A DNA stretch of 64,000 nucleotides from G963677325 sp963677325 (lineage in GTDB: Bacteria > Bacteroidota > Bacteroidia > Bacteroidales > Prolixibacteraceae), in contig CAXXGM010000008.1 in the NCBI GenBank assembly GCA_963677325.2, positions 124,001-188,000 of the forward strand, in the 5' to 3' direction. The position numbers and the translations under genes were made by a program. This document shows, in pieces, positions 17,085-25,731 of the stretch (the first letter of the stretch is position 1; every line of letters begins with the position of its first letter). Under the pieces are notes generated by a model, which was given only the letters and a program-made list of their open reading frames with translations, was not told the origin of the DNA and ran no database searches.

Positions 17085-17939
17085 CTATTGATTTAAAGTA
17101 CCTGTATTGATCACAGGCCCTGCATCTTTATCACCACACAGCACTACCATTAAATTACTCACCATTGCAGCTTTTTTCTCCTCGTCCAGATCGATAATAT
17201 TTTTTGTGGACAGCAGATTGAGTGCACTCTCCACCATTCCTACCGCCCCTTCAACAATTTTATGCCTTGCTGCTACAACCGCCGTTGCCTGCTGTCTCCT
17301 TAACATGGAATGTGCAATCTCGGGGGCATAAGCCAAATAACCGATTCTTGCTTCAATCACTTCAATTCCTGCTATCTCCAATCTTTCAGTGATCTCGTGC
17401 TCCAGGGTTTTATTGACATCCTCAAAATTCGATGTAAGTGTAATGGATGCCCTTTCGTCTTCAAAATGATCATAAGGGAAGGATCCTGCCAGTTTCCTTA
17501 CCGCAGCATCTGTTTGTATGCGGATAAAATTCTCATAATTATCCACCGCGAAAGAGGCCATAAACGTATCTTTTACTTTCCAGACCAAGATGACGCTGAT
17601 CATGATGGGGTTCCCCGCTTTGTCGTTCACTTTAATGTTGTCGCTCTCGAAATTCCTTGCCCTCAAAGAAATAGATATCTTTTTATAAAACGAATTAACC
17701 CAGAAAAACCCGCTTTTCTTGACGCTTCCCTGGTAATCACCAAACAACAGCATAACCTTCGCATTATTTGGCGTAATTGTAATAAATCCGGCTGCTAAAA
17801 AGATAAAAACCAACAAGGAAAGTACCCCAAACACCTCATGATGATTGGAAAAAAGCAAAATGACTCCAATTCCTACAGCAAAAACAACCCCTAACATTGT
17901 ATAACCATCAACAGGATCAACACTCTCTTCAGTTTTCAT
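17085..17939 (-). CDS. SPFH/Band 7 (stomatin-type) membrane protein
   Basis: 284 aa. Two hydrophobic segments at residues 13-30 and 36-55 anchor it, followed by the SPFH domain (about 60-235): ITPNNAKVMLLFGDYQG, then VNSFYKKISISLRARNFES, a basic-acidic beta core and the helical segment HEITERLEIAGIEVIEARIG. RRQQATAVVAARHKIVEGAV is a classic SPFH oligomerisation helix. These proteins form ring assemblies or membrane microdomains. The C-terminus is short, without the long coiled coil of flotillins. It heads a minus-strand run with a small RHH protein and three PEGA-like membrane proteins, which suggests a dedicated complex. Confidence 0.9.
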   Translation of the reverse strand: MKTEESVDPVDGYTMLGVVFAVGIGVILLFSNHHEVFGVLSLLVFIFLAAGFITITPNNAKVMLLFGDYQGSVKKSGFFWVNSFYKKISISLRARNFESDNIKVNDKAGNPIMISVILVWKVKDTFMASFAVDNYENFIRIQTDAAVRKLAGSFPYDHFEDERASITLTSNFEDVNKTLEHEITERLEIAGIEVIEARIGYLAYAPEIAHSMLRRQQATAVVAARHKIVEGAVGMVESALNLLSTKNIIDLDEEKKAAMVSNLMVVLCGDKDAGPVINTGTLNQ

Positions 17940-18573
17940 GACAGTGATATTTTAATGATATTAAAATGATATCACAAAAATAAGTAAATATTCTTATGAA
18001 TCAAATCTATTAAGGAAAATATTTTTTTCTCCTTAATTCTACTTTAACGTGAGTTCGATCTAAGCAAATGTGTGGTTGTTTGAGTGCTAATGTCGTTTCG
18101 ATAACCTAATCTGTCAAGGCACCTCAGTAGAGGGATTTATTTTACCATATACCAACCTGATTACCTAATTATTTTAATTTAAATCAGTTAATTAGGTTAG
18201 GATGTCAGGGAATTTCATTTTCTACTGAGGTGTTTTCGACAGATTAGGTCTCCATTGTTTAAATCGAACTCGTTACTTTAGCAGATTTAATGCAATTGTT
18301 GTAAAACTTCCAATTTTTAGAAAGAAAGCAGGAAAGGAATTAATGTTATGATCAACCAGTTTACGGCATGGAACGAAGAAATATCACTAATGATACGCCT
18401 CAGTGCCATCCATGTCCTTTTGATATTATGTTTCAAATATTCTGCCAGAATTATTTAACCTTGACCTTAAGATCATAAAGAAAAGGAATAGAAAAAAATC
18501 TGTTCAATCCTTTAATCTGCTTCAATCGTGGTTCAGACAAATTAAATTAGCCAAACTAATCCATTATTTTATA
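17940..18573. other. Divergent intergenic region with a palindromic repeat
   Basis: About 630 bp between the SPFH gene and rbfA. It should hold both promoters. The one structure I see is a 144-bp inverted-repeat element at 18105-18248, listed separately. The rest is AT-rich without an ORF. Confidence 0.5.
18105..18248. repeat. 144-bp inverted-repeat element, possible MITE
   Basis: The arms CCTAATCTGTC...CACCTCAGTAGA (18105-18131) and TCTACTGAGGTG...GACAGATTAGG (18221-18248) are near-perfect reverse complements, differing only in the short middle. A second, smaller pair CCTAATTA/TAATTAGG lies inside. No coding sequence is present, so a non-autonomous element or a large cruciform is plausible. 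The ends CTACTGAGGT resemble those of the hairpins at 35418 and 42160, although the rest differs. Confidence 0.65.
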
Positions 18574-18581
18574 TATTTTTG
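18574..18581 (+). promoter_or_regulatory. Bacteroidota -7 element before rbfA
   Basis: TATTTTTG fits TAnnTTTG and lies 21 nt upstream of the rbfA ATG at 18603, the right distance for a short leader. Confidence 0.5.
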
Positions 18582-18602
18582 CATACTATTAGTATTGGGG
18601 CC

Positions 18603-18947
18603 ATGGAAGAATATACGACACGACAAAACAAGATCAGCCGGTTGATTCAAAAAGAGCTGAGTGAACTGCTGAGAAGGGATACTCCTTTACTGGCAAAGGG
18701 AAAGATTATTTCTGTTACGAAGGTCAGGATTACCAAGGATATGTCTCTCGCGCGCTGTTACGTGAGCATATTTCCGTCTACAGACTCCGAAGCAGTCCTT
18801 AAGGAGATCAAACAACATAAAGGAAAACTTCGGGGAGAAATCGGAAATCTAATCCGCCACCAGCTCCGCATTGTTCCTGAATTCGAATTCTTTATTGATG
18901 ACAGTCTTGACTATATTGAAAAAATAGACAAGCTTCTGCATCAATAA
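18603..18947 (+). CDS. rbfA: Ribosome-binding factor A
   Basis: 114 aa from ATG at 18603 (MEEYTTRQNKISRLIQKE). It helps mature the 5' end of 16S rRNA and binds free 30S subunits. Family features include KISRLIQKELSELL at the start, the KH-fold core ISVTKVRITKDMSLARCYVS near residues 38-58, and the late DDSLDYIEKIDKLLHQ. An upstream in-frame start at 18579 would add 8 residues but lies over the -7 element, so 18603 is preferred. The next genes in the same direction are a methyltransferase and a permease. Confidence 0.93.
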   Translation: MEEYTTRQNKISRLIQKELSELLRRDTPLLAKGKIISVTKVRITKDMSLARCYVSIFPSTDSEAVLKEIKQHKGKLRGEIGNLIRHQLRIVPEFEFFIDDSLDYIEKIDKLLHQ

Positions 18948-19000
18948 AAGAACTGAAACCCTTCGTGTAATTCGTCCTTAATTCGTGTAATTAGTAATAA

Positions 19001-19834
19001 ATGGAATACGATCCGATAAAAAGAAGGCTGGGTAATTTTTTTAACCGGACTCCCATTCTGAGGAAGTTGTTCTATTGCCTGCTTGACCTTCTGTTGCTGA
19101 GAGCCTGGCATGTAATCAAAGAATTAAAATCTTTAAAAGAAAAATCTCTCAAAGGAGATATAAATATTCTGGATGCGGGTTCAGGATTCGGGCAGTATAG
19201 TTTCCGGATGAGCAGGATATTCCCCGAAGCCCGGATTAAAGGAGTCGATGTCAAAGAAGAACAGATTGAAGACTGCAACCGATTTTTTTCCTCCATCGGG
19301 CTGAAGGATCGCGTAAACTTTGAATATGCGGACCTCACCAAATTATCGCTGCCATCGAAGTATGATCTTGTTCTTTCTGTCGATGTGTTGGAACATATCC
19401 TTGAAGACGAGCTTGTTTTTCGGAACTTCTGGCAATCCATGCGGGACAACGGAGTTCTCCTGATTTCAACACCTTCTGATCTGGGTGGATCAGACGCTGA
19501 TTCTCATCAGGAGGGTGATGCAACGCATGGCTTTATCGGAGAACATGTGAGGGATGGATATGGCATAAGTGAAATCAGGGATAAGCTCAGCAGGGCCGGA
19601 TTTTCTTTAATCGAAGCCAAATATACCTACGGAAAATCAGGGTCGCTGTCCTGGAGACTCTCTATGAAATATCCAATTCTGATGTTGGGCAAATCAAAAC
19701 TGTTTTATATCCTTCTGCCGTTTTATTATCTTCTTGTTTTTCCATTCTGCGCCATCTTTAATTATCTGGATGTAAATACCAAGCATCCTAAAGGAACTGG
19801 ACTCCTGGTGAAGGCGGTGAAAAAAGGGTTGTAA
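19001..19834 (+). CDS. Class I SAM-dependent methyltransferase, putative
   Basis: 277 aa. SAM-binding motif I ILDAGSGFGQYSF near residue 55, acidic motif II in GVDVKEEQIEDCN, and DLVLSVDVLEHI (post-motif II, residues 120-132) show a type 11 methyltransferase fold. The C-terminal third is hydrophobic (KSKLFYILLPFYYLLVFPF), so it may sit on the membrane and modify a lipid or quinone-like substrate. The exact substrate is unknown. It lies between rbfA and an ABC permease on the same strand, with gaps of 53 and 71 bp. Confidence 0.85.
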   Translation: MEYDPIKRRLGNFFNRTPILRKLFYCLLDLLLLRAWHVIKELKSLKEKSLKGDINILDAGSGFGQYSFRMSRIFPEARIKGVDVKEEQIEDCNRFFSSIGLKDRVNFEYADLTKLSLPSKYDLVLSVDVLEHILEDELVFRNFWQSMRDNGVLLISTPSDLGGSDADSHQEGDATHGFIGEHVRDGYGISEIRDKLSRAGFSLIEAKYTYGKSGSLSWRLSMKYPILMLGKSKLFYILLPFYYLLVFPFCAIFNYLDVNTKHPKGTGLLVKAVKKGL

Positions 19835-19905
19835 ATATTCTTCTCATAAATTAATTCGTAATTCGTAATTTCACAGAATTCCTCTAAATTCGTGGAATTG
19901 AAACA

Positions 19906-21141
19906 GTGAACAAATTGAATCTGTCATTCTACATAGCAAAGCGGTATCTCTTTTCAAAAAAGAAGACCAATCTCATTAATATCATTTCTGCTATTTCTGT
20001 TTTAGGGCTTGCTATTGGTACAATGGGCCTTGTGATCGGACTTTCCGGATTCAATGGTTTTGACAGTCTGATCAAATCTCTTTTTTCGTCTTTTGATCCG
20101 GATTTGAAAATTACAGCAGCCGAGGGAAAATACTTCTCCACTGATGCTGCTGTTTTTATGGATCTGCGAAAAATGCAGGATGTGGCTTTCTATTCCGAGT
20201 CGATTGAGGATAATGCTTTATTGCGATATGATGACAGGGAAGTACTCGCTACGGTAAAAGGGGTCAGTGAGGACTTTAAAAAGATGTCTGGTCTCGATAC
20301 GATGATTGTTTCAGGGCAGTTTAAACTTCAGGAAGACCACATCAACTATGCCTTATTAGGGCAGGGGATCGCGTACTATTTATCCGTTGGGTTAACGGTC
20401 GCAGATCCTATTAGTATTTACGTGCCTAAAAAGGGGAAAAAGGTTTCTACCACCTTGGAGGGGAATTTCAACCAGGGGCAGATCTATGCTTCGGGTGTTT
20501 TTCAGATTCAACAGGAATTAGATAGCAAATACATCATAGTGCCCCTTGAATTTGCCAGTCAACTCTTCGAAACCGGAGCAAAAGTGACATCCGTCGAATT
20601 GAAACTAAATGAGCATGTTGATGCTAAGAAGGTGCAAAAGAAAATAGCCTCCATGCTTGGAGCCGGATTTGTGGTAAAGAACAAGTTTCAGCAGCACGAT
20701 TATCTTTACAGAACCATGCAGGGCGAAAAATTCGCCACCTATCTTATCCTCATTTTAATTCTGATCATTGCTTCTTTTAATATCATCGGATCGCTTACCA
20801 TGTTAATCATAGACAAAAAAGATGATATAGAAATCCTTCGCAGCATGGGAGCCGGAAACCGGCTGATCAGGCACATATTTTTATTCGAAGGCTGGTCAAT
20901 TTCCATCATCGGCTCCATCATCGGGACTATTGCCGGGCTGATCCTTTGCAAGACCCAGATGGCATATGGATTTGTCAAATTACAGGGAGGCAGTTCCTTT
21001 ATTATTGACGCTTATCCTATTAAAGTTATCCCGGTTGATATCTTGTTAATCCTGGTTTCGGTAATGATGATCGGATTTCTGGCTTCCTGGTTTCCGGTCA
21101 AATTCATCTCTTCCAATCTATTGAGGGAAGATCTCCACTAA
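19906..21141 (+). CDS. LolC/LolE-type ABC transporter permease
   Basis: 411 aa from a GTG start at 19906. A TM helix near residues 27-48 follows LSFYIAKRYLFSKKKTNLIN, then a large extracytoplasmic MacB-PCD-like domain (50-270) and three C-terminal helices with the FtsX signature (about 280-405). Lol permeases release lipoproteins from the inner membrane to LolA in Gram-negatives. No ATPase partner is adjacent. The start is supported by the conserved AKRY motif. Confidence 0.85.
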   Translation: MNKLNLSFYIAKRYLFSKKKTNLINIISAISVLGLAIGTMGLVIGLSGFNGFDSLIKSLFSSFDPDLKITAAEGKYFSTDAAVFMDLRKMQDVAFYSESIEDNALLRYDDREVLATVKGVSEDFKKMSGLDTMIVSGQFKLQEDHINYALLGQGIAYYLSVGLTVADPISIYVPKKGKKVSTTLEGNFNQGQIYASGVFQIQQELDSKYIIVPLEFASQLFETGAKVTSVELKLNEHVDAKKVQKKIASMLGAGFVVKNKFQQHDYLYRTMQGEKFATYLILILILIIASFNIIGSLTMLIIDKKDDIEILRSMGAGNRLIRHIFLFEGWSISIIGSIIGTIAGLILCKTQMAYGFVKLQGGSSFIIDAYPIKVIPVDILLILVSVMMIGFLASWFPVKFISSNLLREDLH

Positions 21142-21224
21142 ATAAGAGTGAAGCATTTCTTATTCATGGGAAATGGTTTGCTCCCGCCATTCAACCCGGG
21201 GAAAAATCCGCGGCAATAAAAATT

Positions 21225-21246
21225 AACCGCTTTACGGTTTTTTTTA
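21225..21246 (+). terminator. Weak Rho-independent terminator after the permease
   Basis: AACCG...CGGTT stem with a short loop and eight Ts, about 85 bp after the stop at 21141. The stem is only five base pairs, so termination may be leaky. Confidence 0.5.
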
Positions 21247-21289
21247 TCTGATATTCTTAACTAAATAATACTGAAGCAGACCTTGGAGA

Positions 21290-22468
21290 TTAGTCATTTA
21301 AAGGCTTTTCAAAGACTCTGAAGCGTTTGTAGACGACTCCGCCCAATCTCTCATTTTCAGCCCGCATTTTTAAATTGTCTTCCAGTTCGAGATGGCTGTC
21401 AAGGTATTCAATTTTTCTTTTTTGAGCTTCCTGGATCAAGTGCAGGCCCATTACTGCATTCAGACCTATATCACGATAATCGGGGCGAACGGCGCCCAAC
21501 AGCAGATCAAGCTGTTTTGTCTTTCTTTGGGCCCACAGAATCTGGAATATTCCAAAAGGCAGCACGTATCCTTTGCATTTCCTTATTCCTTCGCTGATAT
21601 CCGGCATCCCCAAAACGAAGGCAACGACTTCTTTCTTTCCATTTTCGATTACTTTAAGGAAGCGGGGGTCCAGGATAGGAAGATATTTTGATGCAAATTC
21701 ACTTTTTTCCTTGTCTGACAAAGGGGCGAATCCATAGATATCCTTAAAAGTTTCATTCACCAGGTTAAGAATGGGCTTGACATAAGGTATTATTTTTCTT
21801 TTCGAATTGAATGAAACAACTTTTATTTCAGGATTATTCAACAGGATGCGCTCATTGATTTTTTTGTAGACTTCGGGGATTATTTCGGGAACCATGACTT
21901 TATAAACCACCAGATCCACTTTTTTGGTAAAGGACATGCGGTTCATAAAATCAATCATGAACGGGAAATTGTAATTTGTGGCTATGACAACCGGTTCGTT
22001 AAATCCTTCTATCATAAATCCCTGTGGATCTTTGTCGGAAAATCCCACCGGACCCACGAGCGAAGACATGCCTTTGGCGGCAGACCATTCCTGTATGGCG
22101 TTAACAAGAGCATTGGCTACTTCAAAATCTTCATAAGTTTCAAGGACACAGAAGCGGCCTTCTTTAATGTTGTGGATTTCATTGTACAGATGATTGATAA
22201 TTCCCATAATTCTTCCTGCAACTTCTCCGTTTTTCTCCGCTAAAAGAAGTATGGTGTCGGCGTGGGAGAAGGCTTCGTTTTTATGCGGATTGAAAAAATG
22301 CCATTCATCCATATAGATGGGAGGAACCCAGTTGTGATGATTTTTATGAATTTTAGCCGGAAGATGAATAAAAGTTTTTAAATCTCTTCTTGTTTGAACA
22401 GGAATTATTTTGATATCCATTTTTTGACGAATTACACGAAATTTATTATGAAGGTGCATATCCTGCAA
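21290..22468 (-). CDS. GNAT-like acyltransferase of the YghO type
   Basis: 392 aa. The N-terminus reads KTFIHLPAKIHKNHHNWVPP, followed by ILLLAEKNGEVAGRIMGIIN near residue 78, a GNAT-like strand-turn, and MSSLVGPVGFSDKDPQGFMI near 140. A C-terminal segment LGAVRPDYRDIGLNAVMG resembles a second acetyl-CoA loop. This matches the large YghO-like proteins common in Bacteroidota, usually of unknown function. It is convergent with the permease. The best start may be the later Met (MDIKIIPVQ, residue 17). Confidence 0.75.
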   Translation of the reverse strand: MQDMHLHNKFRVIRQKMDIKIIPVQTRRDLKTFIHLPAKIHKNHHNWVPPIYMDEWHFFNPHKNEAFSHADTILLLAEKNGEVAGRIMGIINHLYNEIHNIKEGRFCVLETYEDFEVANALVNAIQEWSAAKGMSSLVGPVGFSDKDPQGFMIEGFNEPVVIATNYNFPFMIDFMNRMSFTKKVDLVVYKVMVPEIIPEVYKKINERILLNNPEIKVVSFNSKRKIIPYVKPILNLVNETFKDIYGFAPLSDKEKSEFASKYLPILDPRFLKVIENGKKEVVAFVLGMPDISEGIRKCKGYVLPFGIFQILWAQRKTKQLDLLLGAVRPDYRDIGLNAVMGLHLIQEAQKRKIEYLDSHLELEDNLKMRAENERLGGVVYKRFRVFEKPLND

Positions 22469-22577
22469 TGCAGGACCAATAATATCAAGCGAACGAAAAT
22501 AGCTTTAAAAACATTTGGTTTATCAGGTTAACTGAATTTTTTTTATTTGTTTGTAAAAAAAAGTGATGACAGGGATT

Positions 22578-23258
22578 CTATTCGAGTTCGTTAAAGCGAA
22601 ATCCAATGCCCCGGATGGTTTCCAAAAATTCTCCTTTCGCGTGGGAAGATAATTTTTTGCGGAGGTTTTTTATGTGCACATCGATGTAATTAGAATTGTA
22701 GTTTTCTTCAATAATATCTCCCCAGATATGTTCGCCGATCTGAAAACGTGAGACTACTTTGTTTTTATTCAGGATGAGAAAACTAAGGATGTCATATTCT
22801 TTGCGCGTAAGAACGATAACCTGATGGTTTGAAGTTACCTCCCGCTTATCAAGATCAATCTCTATGTTATTTATTTTGACAATGTTTCCCTTGATCCCAT
22901 GTTTACGGCGCATTACAGCCATAATCCTGGACTTGAGCTCCAACAGGGAGAATGGCTTTGAGAGGTAATCGTCAGCTCCCATGTTCAGGCCTTTGATTTT
23001 ATCTTCAAGAGAAGTCCTTGCAGAGATTATTATGATTGCAAGATTGCTTTTCCCGGTGATTGCTTCTTTTAAGATAATCAATCCGTCGTAATCCGGCAAT
23101 CCAAGATCGAGCAGAAGCAGATCATACTCGTTTACAAATATCATTTCGGAAGCGGATTTCCCGGTCCGGGCCTCGCTGCAGCTAAAACCTTCGCCTTCAA
23201 GAAATTTTCTGATTTCCCGGGCTAATGATCCTTCATCCTCAACAATAAGAACATTCAT
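22578..23258 (-). CDS. OmpR-family response regulator 1
   Basis: 226 aa. Receiver domain (1-115): acidic pocket in IVEDEG, phospho-accepting Asp in LLLDLGLPDYDGL near residue 51, Thr/Ser in ISARTS and Lys in YLSKPFS. C-terminal winged helix (130-226) with EYDILSFLILNKNKVVSRF and IDVHIKNLRKKLS as the recognition helix. It is divergent from a histidine kinase 318 bp away and is highly similar to the regulator at 25730-26428, so one gene duplicated. The shared spacer contains direct repeats that could be its own operator. Confidence 0.95.
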   Translation of the reverse strand: MNVLIVEDEGSLAREIRKFLEGEGFSCSEARTGKSASEMIFVNEYDLLLLDLGLPDYDGLIILKEAITGKSNLAIIIISARTSLEDKIKGLNMGADDYLSKPFSLLELKSRIMAVMRRKHGIKGNIVKINNIEIDLDKREVTSNHQVIVLTRKEYDILSFLILNKNKVVSRFQIGEHIWGDIIEENYNSNYIDVHIKNLRKKLSSHAKGEFLETIRGIGFRFNELE

Positions 23259-23347
23259 AGGATAACAGTATATTGTAAACAGTGATTAAAGATCGATAAT
23301 TAAATATTATGAGTATCCGGTATGTGGCCCAATCGTTTTGTGACCTC

Positions 23348-23429
23348 GTCATTAAGTTGTCATTAATGGTCATTGTGCAGTAAAAAACAATTAATGACAA
23401 TCAAATGACCATAAATGACAACATTTGAC
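23348..23429. promoter_or_regulatory. Array of direct repeats in the divergent RR/HK promoter region
   Basis: GTCATT occurs at 23348, 23359 and 23369 (spacings 11 and 10). The opposite orientation AATGAC occurs at 23393, 23404 and 23414 (11 and 10), followed by TTTGAC at 23424. The 10-11 bp period is one helical turn, as at OmpR/PhoB-type direct-repeat operators. The two arrays point in opposite directions, between the divergent response regulator and kinase genes. They are the most likely sites for autoregulation by either of the two regulators (inference). Confidence 0.65.
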
Positions 23430-23576
23430 AAAGAAAAATCTCAATTAGGAGAGTAAACGGATATTCATATTAAATAGATATCAGTTGTACCATTTTAAAA
23501 TCCCAAAATTAGTAATAGGAAATGCAAAATATCTATATTTATTTTTTATTTCTTTAGCGAAATTATAACATAATTG

Positions 23577-24911
23577 ATGAGACTTCAATTTAAACTTGCC
23601 TTAATTGAGGCAATATCAAAAATAACACTGTTTTTTGTTTTGTTGATTGCCCTGGGTCAATATATTGAAGATGTGGCTTTGCAGCATACGGATAAAAACC
23701 TGATCAAGATGAAAGAAAAGACCATGTCTATTATTCGGGAAATCGGGATCCGGTCTTTTCTTAATGAAGAGCAGGACAGCACTTTTGCCAGCTATAATAT
23801 TCTGAAGGATGAATACGTCACCATTGAAGTTGATTCGCTGAATAATACCGGTCAGTTAAAATTTTCCAATGAAAAGAGGGAAATTGAAAGCGAAGAATTT
23901 GATTACCGGATCCTCAATTATACTTTTAAAATAGACGGTCAAAATTATTCGCTTGAGGTAGGCCGGAATATTGAATTGATCTACTCTTTACGAAGAACCA
24001 TTCAGAATTATTCCATTCAGATTCTCCTTCTGGTCCTGGTTATCACCATTCTTTCGGACATTGGAATATTCAAGTACCTTCTTCAGCCTTTAAACAAGAA
24101 GATCATTCCAAAACTTAAAACGATTACCAATCCTGAGAAATTTGTTTTTTCTTCGGTGAAGACCACCACTGCAGATTTTATTTATCTCAATGATACCATC
24201 AATGAGATGATGGCCAAAATTTTGAGTTCCTTAAAAAATCAGAAGAAATTTATTGCCAATGTGGCGCATGAGTTATTTACTCCGATTTCCATCATGCAAA
24301 ACAAACTCGAAAATATTGTTTCTTCAGAGAATTTTCCTTCTCATCTGGTCCCTTCCGTCATTGAACTGCAGAACCAGCTTAATCGACTGAACCAGATCAT
24401 CAAGGCCCTGCTGCTCATATCCAGAATTGAGAATGATCAATACATCAGGAAGGATACGGTTAATGTCTATGATCTGGTGGAGGAAGTTATTTCAAACATT
24501 GAGGACAGAGCCGAAATCCGTGAAATTAAAATAGAAAACAGGATCAGCAGGGACTATTCACTTGAACAAGTAAATAAGTCTTTACTCTATATCCTGATAT
24601 TCAATCTTGTTAATAATGCAATAAAATACAATAAAGAGGGTGGATTTATCAGAATCAGCAGCCGGTTGGATGATCAGCATTATGTCATTATGGTAACAGA
24701 CAGTGGTATTGGCATTGATCCGCAGAATATTCCGACTATTTTTGACCGTTTCACCAAGGTTGATACAAAAGGGAGCGAAGGTTTTGGATTAGGCCTTTCC
24801 ATTGTGAGCAGTATCGCTAATTTTCATCATGTCAAAATCGAGGTTAAATCAGAGTTGGGAGTAGGGTCAACCTTTATGGTGTCTTTCCCGTTAAAATTAC
24901 TTAAAGCGTAA
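23577..24911 (+). CDS. Membrane sensor histidine kinase
   Basis: About 444 aa from ATG at 23577. TM helices at about 9-27 and 143-163 bracket a 110-residue periplasmic sensor. The dimerisation/H box is FIANVAHELFTPISIMQNKL (His near residue 233), followed by an N box FNLVNNAIKYNKEG, G1 VTDSGIGIDP and G2 GFGLGLSIV. The conserved boxes predict an active kinase. It is divergent from RR1 and followed by two small secreted-protein genes on the same strand, with RR2 beyond them on the other strand. One kinase with two regulators suggests cross-talk. Confidence 0.93.
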   Translation: MRLQFKLALIEAISKITLFFVLLIALGQYIEDVALQHTDKNLIKMKEKTMSIIREIGIRSFLNEEQDSTFASYNILKDEYVTIEVDSLNNTGQLKFSNEKREIESEEFDYRILNYTFKIDGQNYSLEVGRNIELIYSLRRTIQNYSIQILLLVLVITILSDIGIFKYLLQPLNKKIIPKLKTITNPEKFVFSSVKTTTADFIYLNDTINEMMAKILSSLKNQKKFIANVAHELFTPISIMQNKLENIVSSENFPSHLVPSVIELQNQLNRLNQIIKALLLISRIENDQYIRKDTVNVYDLVEEVISNIEDRAEIREIKIENRISRDYSLEQVNKSLLYILIFNLVNNAIKYNKEGGFIRISSRLDDQHYVIMVTDSGIGIDPQNIPTIFDRFTKVDTKGSEGFGLGLSIVSSIANFHHVKIEVKSELGVGSTFMVSFPLKLLKA

Positions 24912-24926
24912 ATAAAAGAATTCTGC

Positions 24927-24942
24927 TTCCATGCATTTCCAT
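24927..24942 (+). promoter_or_regulatory. Possible direct repeat before the first small secreted gene
   Basis: TTCCAT occurs at 24927 and again at 24937 (10-bp period), weaker than the repeats before the other two small secreted genes but of the same type. Confidence 0.35.
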
Positions 24943-24990
24943 TATAAATTCCTTAAATTACTCTTTTGGTACAATTTAATGAAAATGAGT

Positions 24991-25260
24991 ATGAGAAAAT
25001 TAGCATTAACACTTGGTTTAGCAATTGTCTTTGGTTTGACTGCCGCGAATGCCCAGCAACAACAAAGAAATCTGCAAATGAAAGATACTACCCACATGAA
25101 GAGTAAGAAGCCTGTTCATAAAAAGAGCAGTGAAAGTTACCAGATGAAAAAGGGTGGCGCAGCTGAAAAGGGGAAGATGGATATGAATAAAGGATCCATG
25201 CAGAAGATGGAGGATACCTCGAAGATAAAATCCGAAGGGAAACCGGTATATAAAAAATAA
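24991..25260 (+). CDS. Small secreted Lys/Met-rich protein 1
   Basis: 89 aa from ATG at 24991. Signal peptide MRKLALTLGLAIVFGLTAANA is followed by QQQQRN and a low-complexity, basic mature part rich in Lys, Ser and Met, with short repeats (KDTTHMKSK, KMEDTSKIKS). There is no recognisable fold; the mature part is probably disordered. The signal peptide is nearly the same as in 25463-25678 and 26598-27077. ATG at 24979 is an alternative start. It lies just after the kinase gene, and a hairpin terminator follows. Confidence 0.7.
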   Translation: MRKLALTLGLAIVFGLTAANAQQQQRNLQMKDTTHMKSKKPVHKKSSESYQMKKGGAAEKGKMDMNKGSMQKMEDTSKIKSEGKPVYKK

Positions 25261-25287
25261 TCTTCTTTAGGACATTCTGTCTTAATG

Positions 25288-25313
25288 AGCTGCAGGTGAC
25301 TGCAGCTTTTTTT
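25288..25313 (+). terminator. Rho-independent terminator after small secreted gene 1
   Basis: AGCTGCAG, loop GTGA, CTGCAGCT, then a run of Ts. The perfect 8-bp stem makes this a strong terminator. Confidence 0.85.
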
Positions 25314-25396
25314 GTTCATGACATTTCGATGCAGTTGCGATATCCTGATCTGTAAAATTTTAAACGGAGTACAAAAAAATTAAGAATTCATCTGAT

Positions 25397-25413
25397 CTTC
25401 ATAATTTCTTCAT
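25397..25413 (+). promoter_or_regulatory. 11-bp-period direct repeat, candidate response-regulator operator
   Basis: CTTCATAATTTCTTCAT contains CTTCAT twice with an 11-bp period, about 12 bp upstream of the -7-like TACTTTTA at 25425. A two-copy CTTCAT repeat with the same spacing lies upstream of the third small gene at 26521-26537. The position matches activation sites of OmpR/PhoB-type regulators, where one half-site replaces the -33 element. Confidence 0.6.
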
Positions 25414-25462
25414 GATTGAGGTTTTACTTTTACGTTGTATACAAAATTAAAAAGATAAATAG

Positions 25463-25678
25463 ATGAAAAAATTAGCATTAGTTTTGAGTCTTGCAATGGT
25501 TTTGGGCGTTTTCGCAGCCAATGCACAGGAAAAGAAAGTTGCTCCTAAAAAAGCTGCAACAGAACAAGCAGTTAAAGCTCCTGCAGAAAAGAAAGAAGTA
25601 AAGAAAGATGCAAAAGTAAAGAAAGCAGCTCCTCAAAAAGCAGCAGCTGAAAAGAAAGCAGCACCTGAAAAGAAATAA
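25463..25678 (+). CDS. Small secreted Ala/Lys-rich protein 2, Asr-like in composition
   Basis: 71 aa. Signal peptide MKKLALVLSLAMVLGVFAANA, then a mature part almost only of Lys, Ala, Glu and Pro (KKVAPKKAATEQAVKAPAEK). Composition, size and export resemble E. coli Asr, a disordered acid-shock protein under an OmpR-type two-component system, but there is no clear sequence homology. It stands between a kinase and a regulator gene, and is preceded by the direct repeat CTTCAT-N5-CTTCAT. A strong bidirectional terminator follows. The function is inferred by analogy only. Confidence 0.72.
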   Translation: MKKLALVLSLAMVLGVFAANAQEKKVAPKKAATEQAVKAPAEKKEVKKDAKVKKAAPQKAAAEKKAAPEKK

Positions 25679-25695
25679 ACTTACTTTCTTAGAAT

Positions 25696-25731
25696 AAAAA
25701 AACCACAGATACAATCTGTGGTTTTTTTTTT
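25696..25731. terminator. Bidirectional terminator between small gene 2 and RR2
   Basis: AACCACAGAT, loop ACA, ATCTGTGGTT with A-tracts before and T-tracts after. It works on both strands and separates the convergent genes; the RR2 stop codon lies at its right edge. Confidence 0.9.

Noticed and set aside
17310..17798. 162-aa plus-strand ORF within the SPFH gene
   Set aside because: Antisense shadow of the SPFH coding sequence; no SD, no homology pattern.
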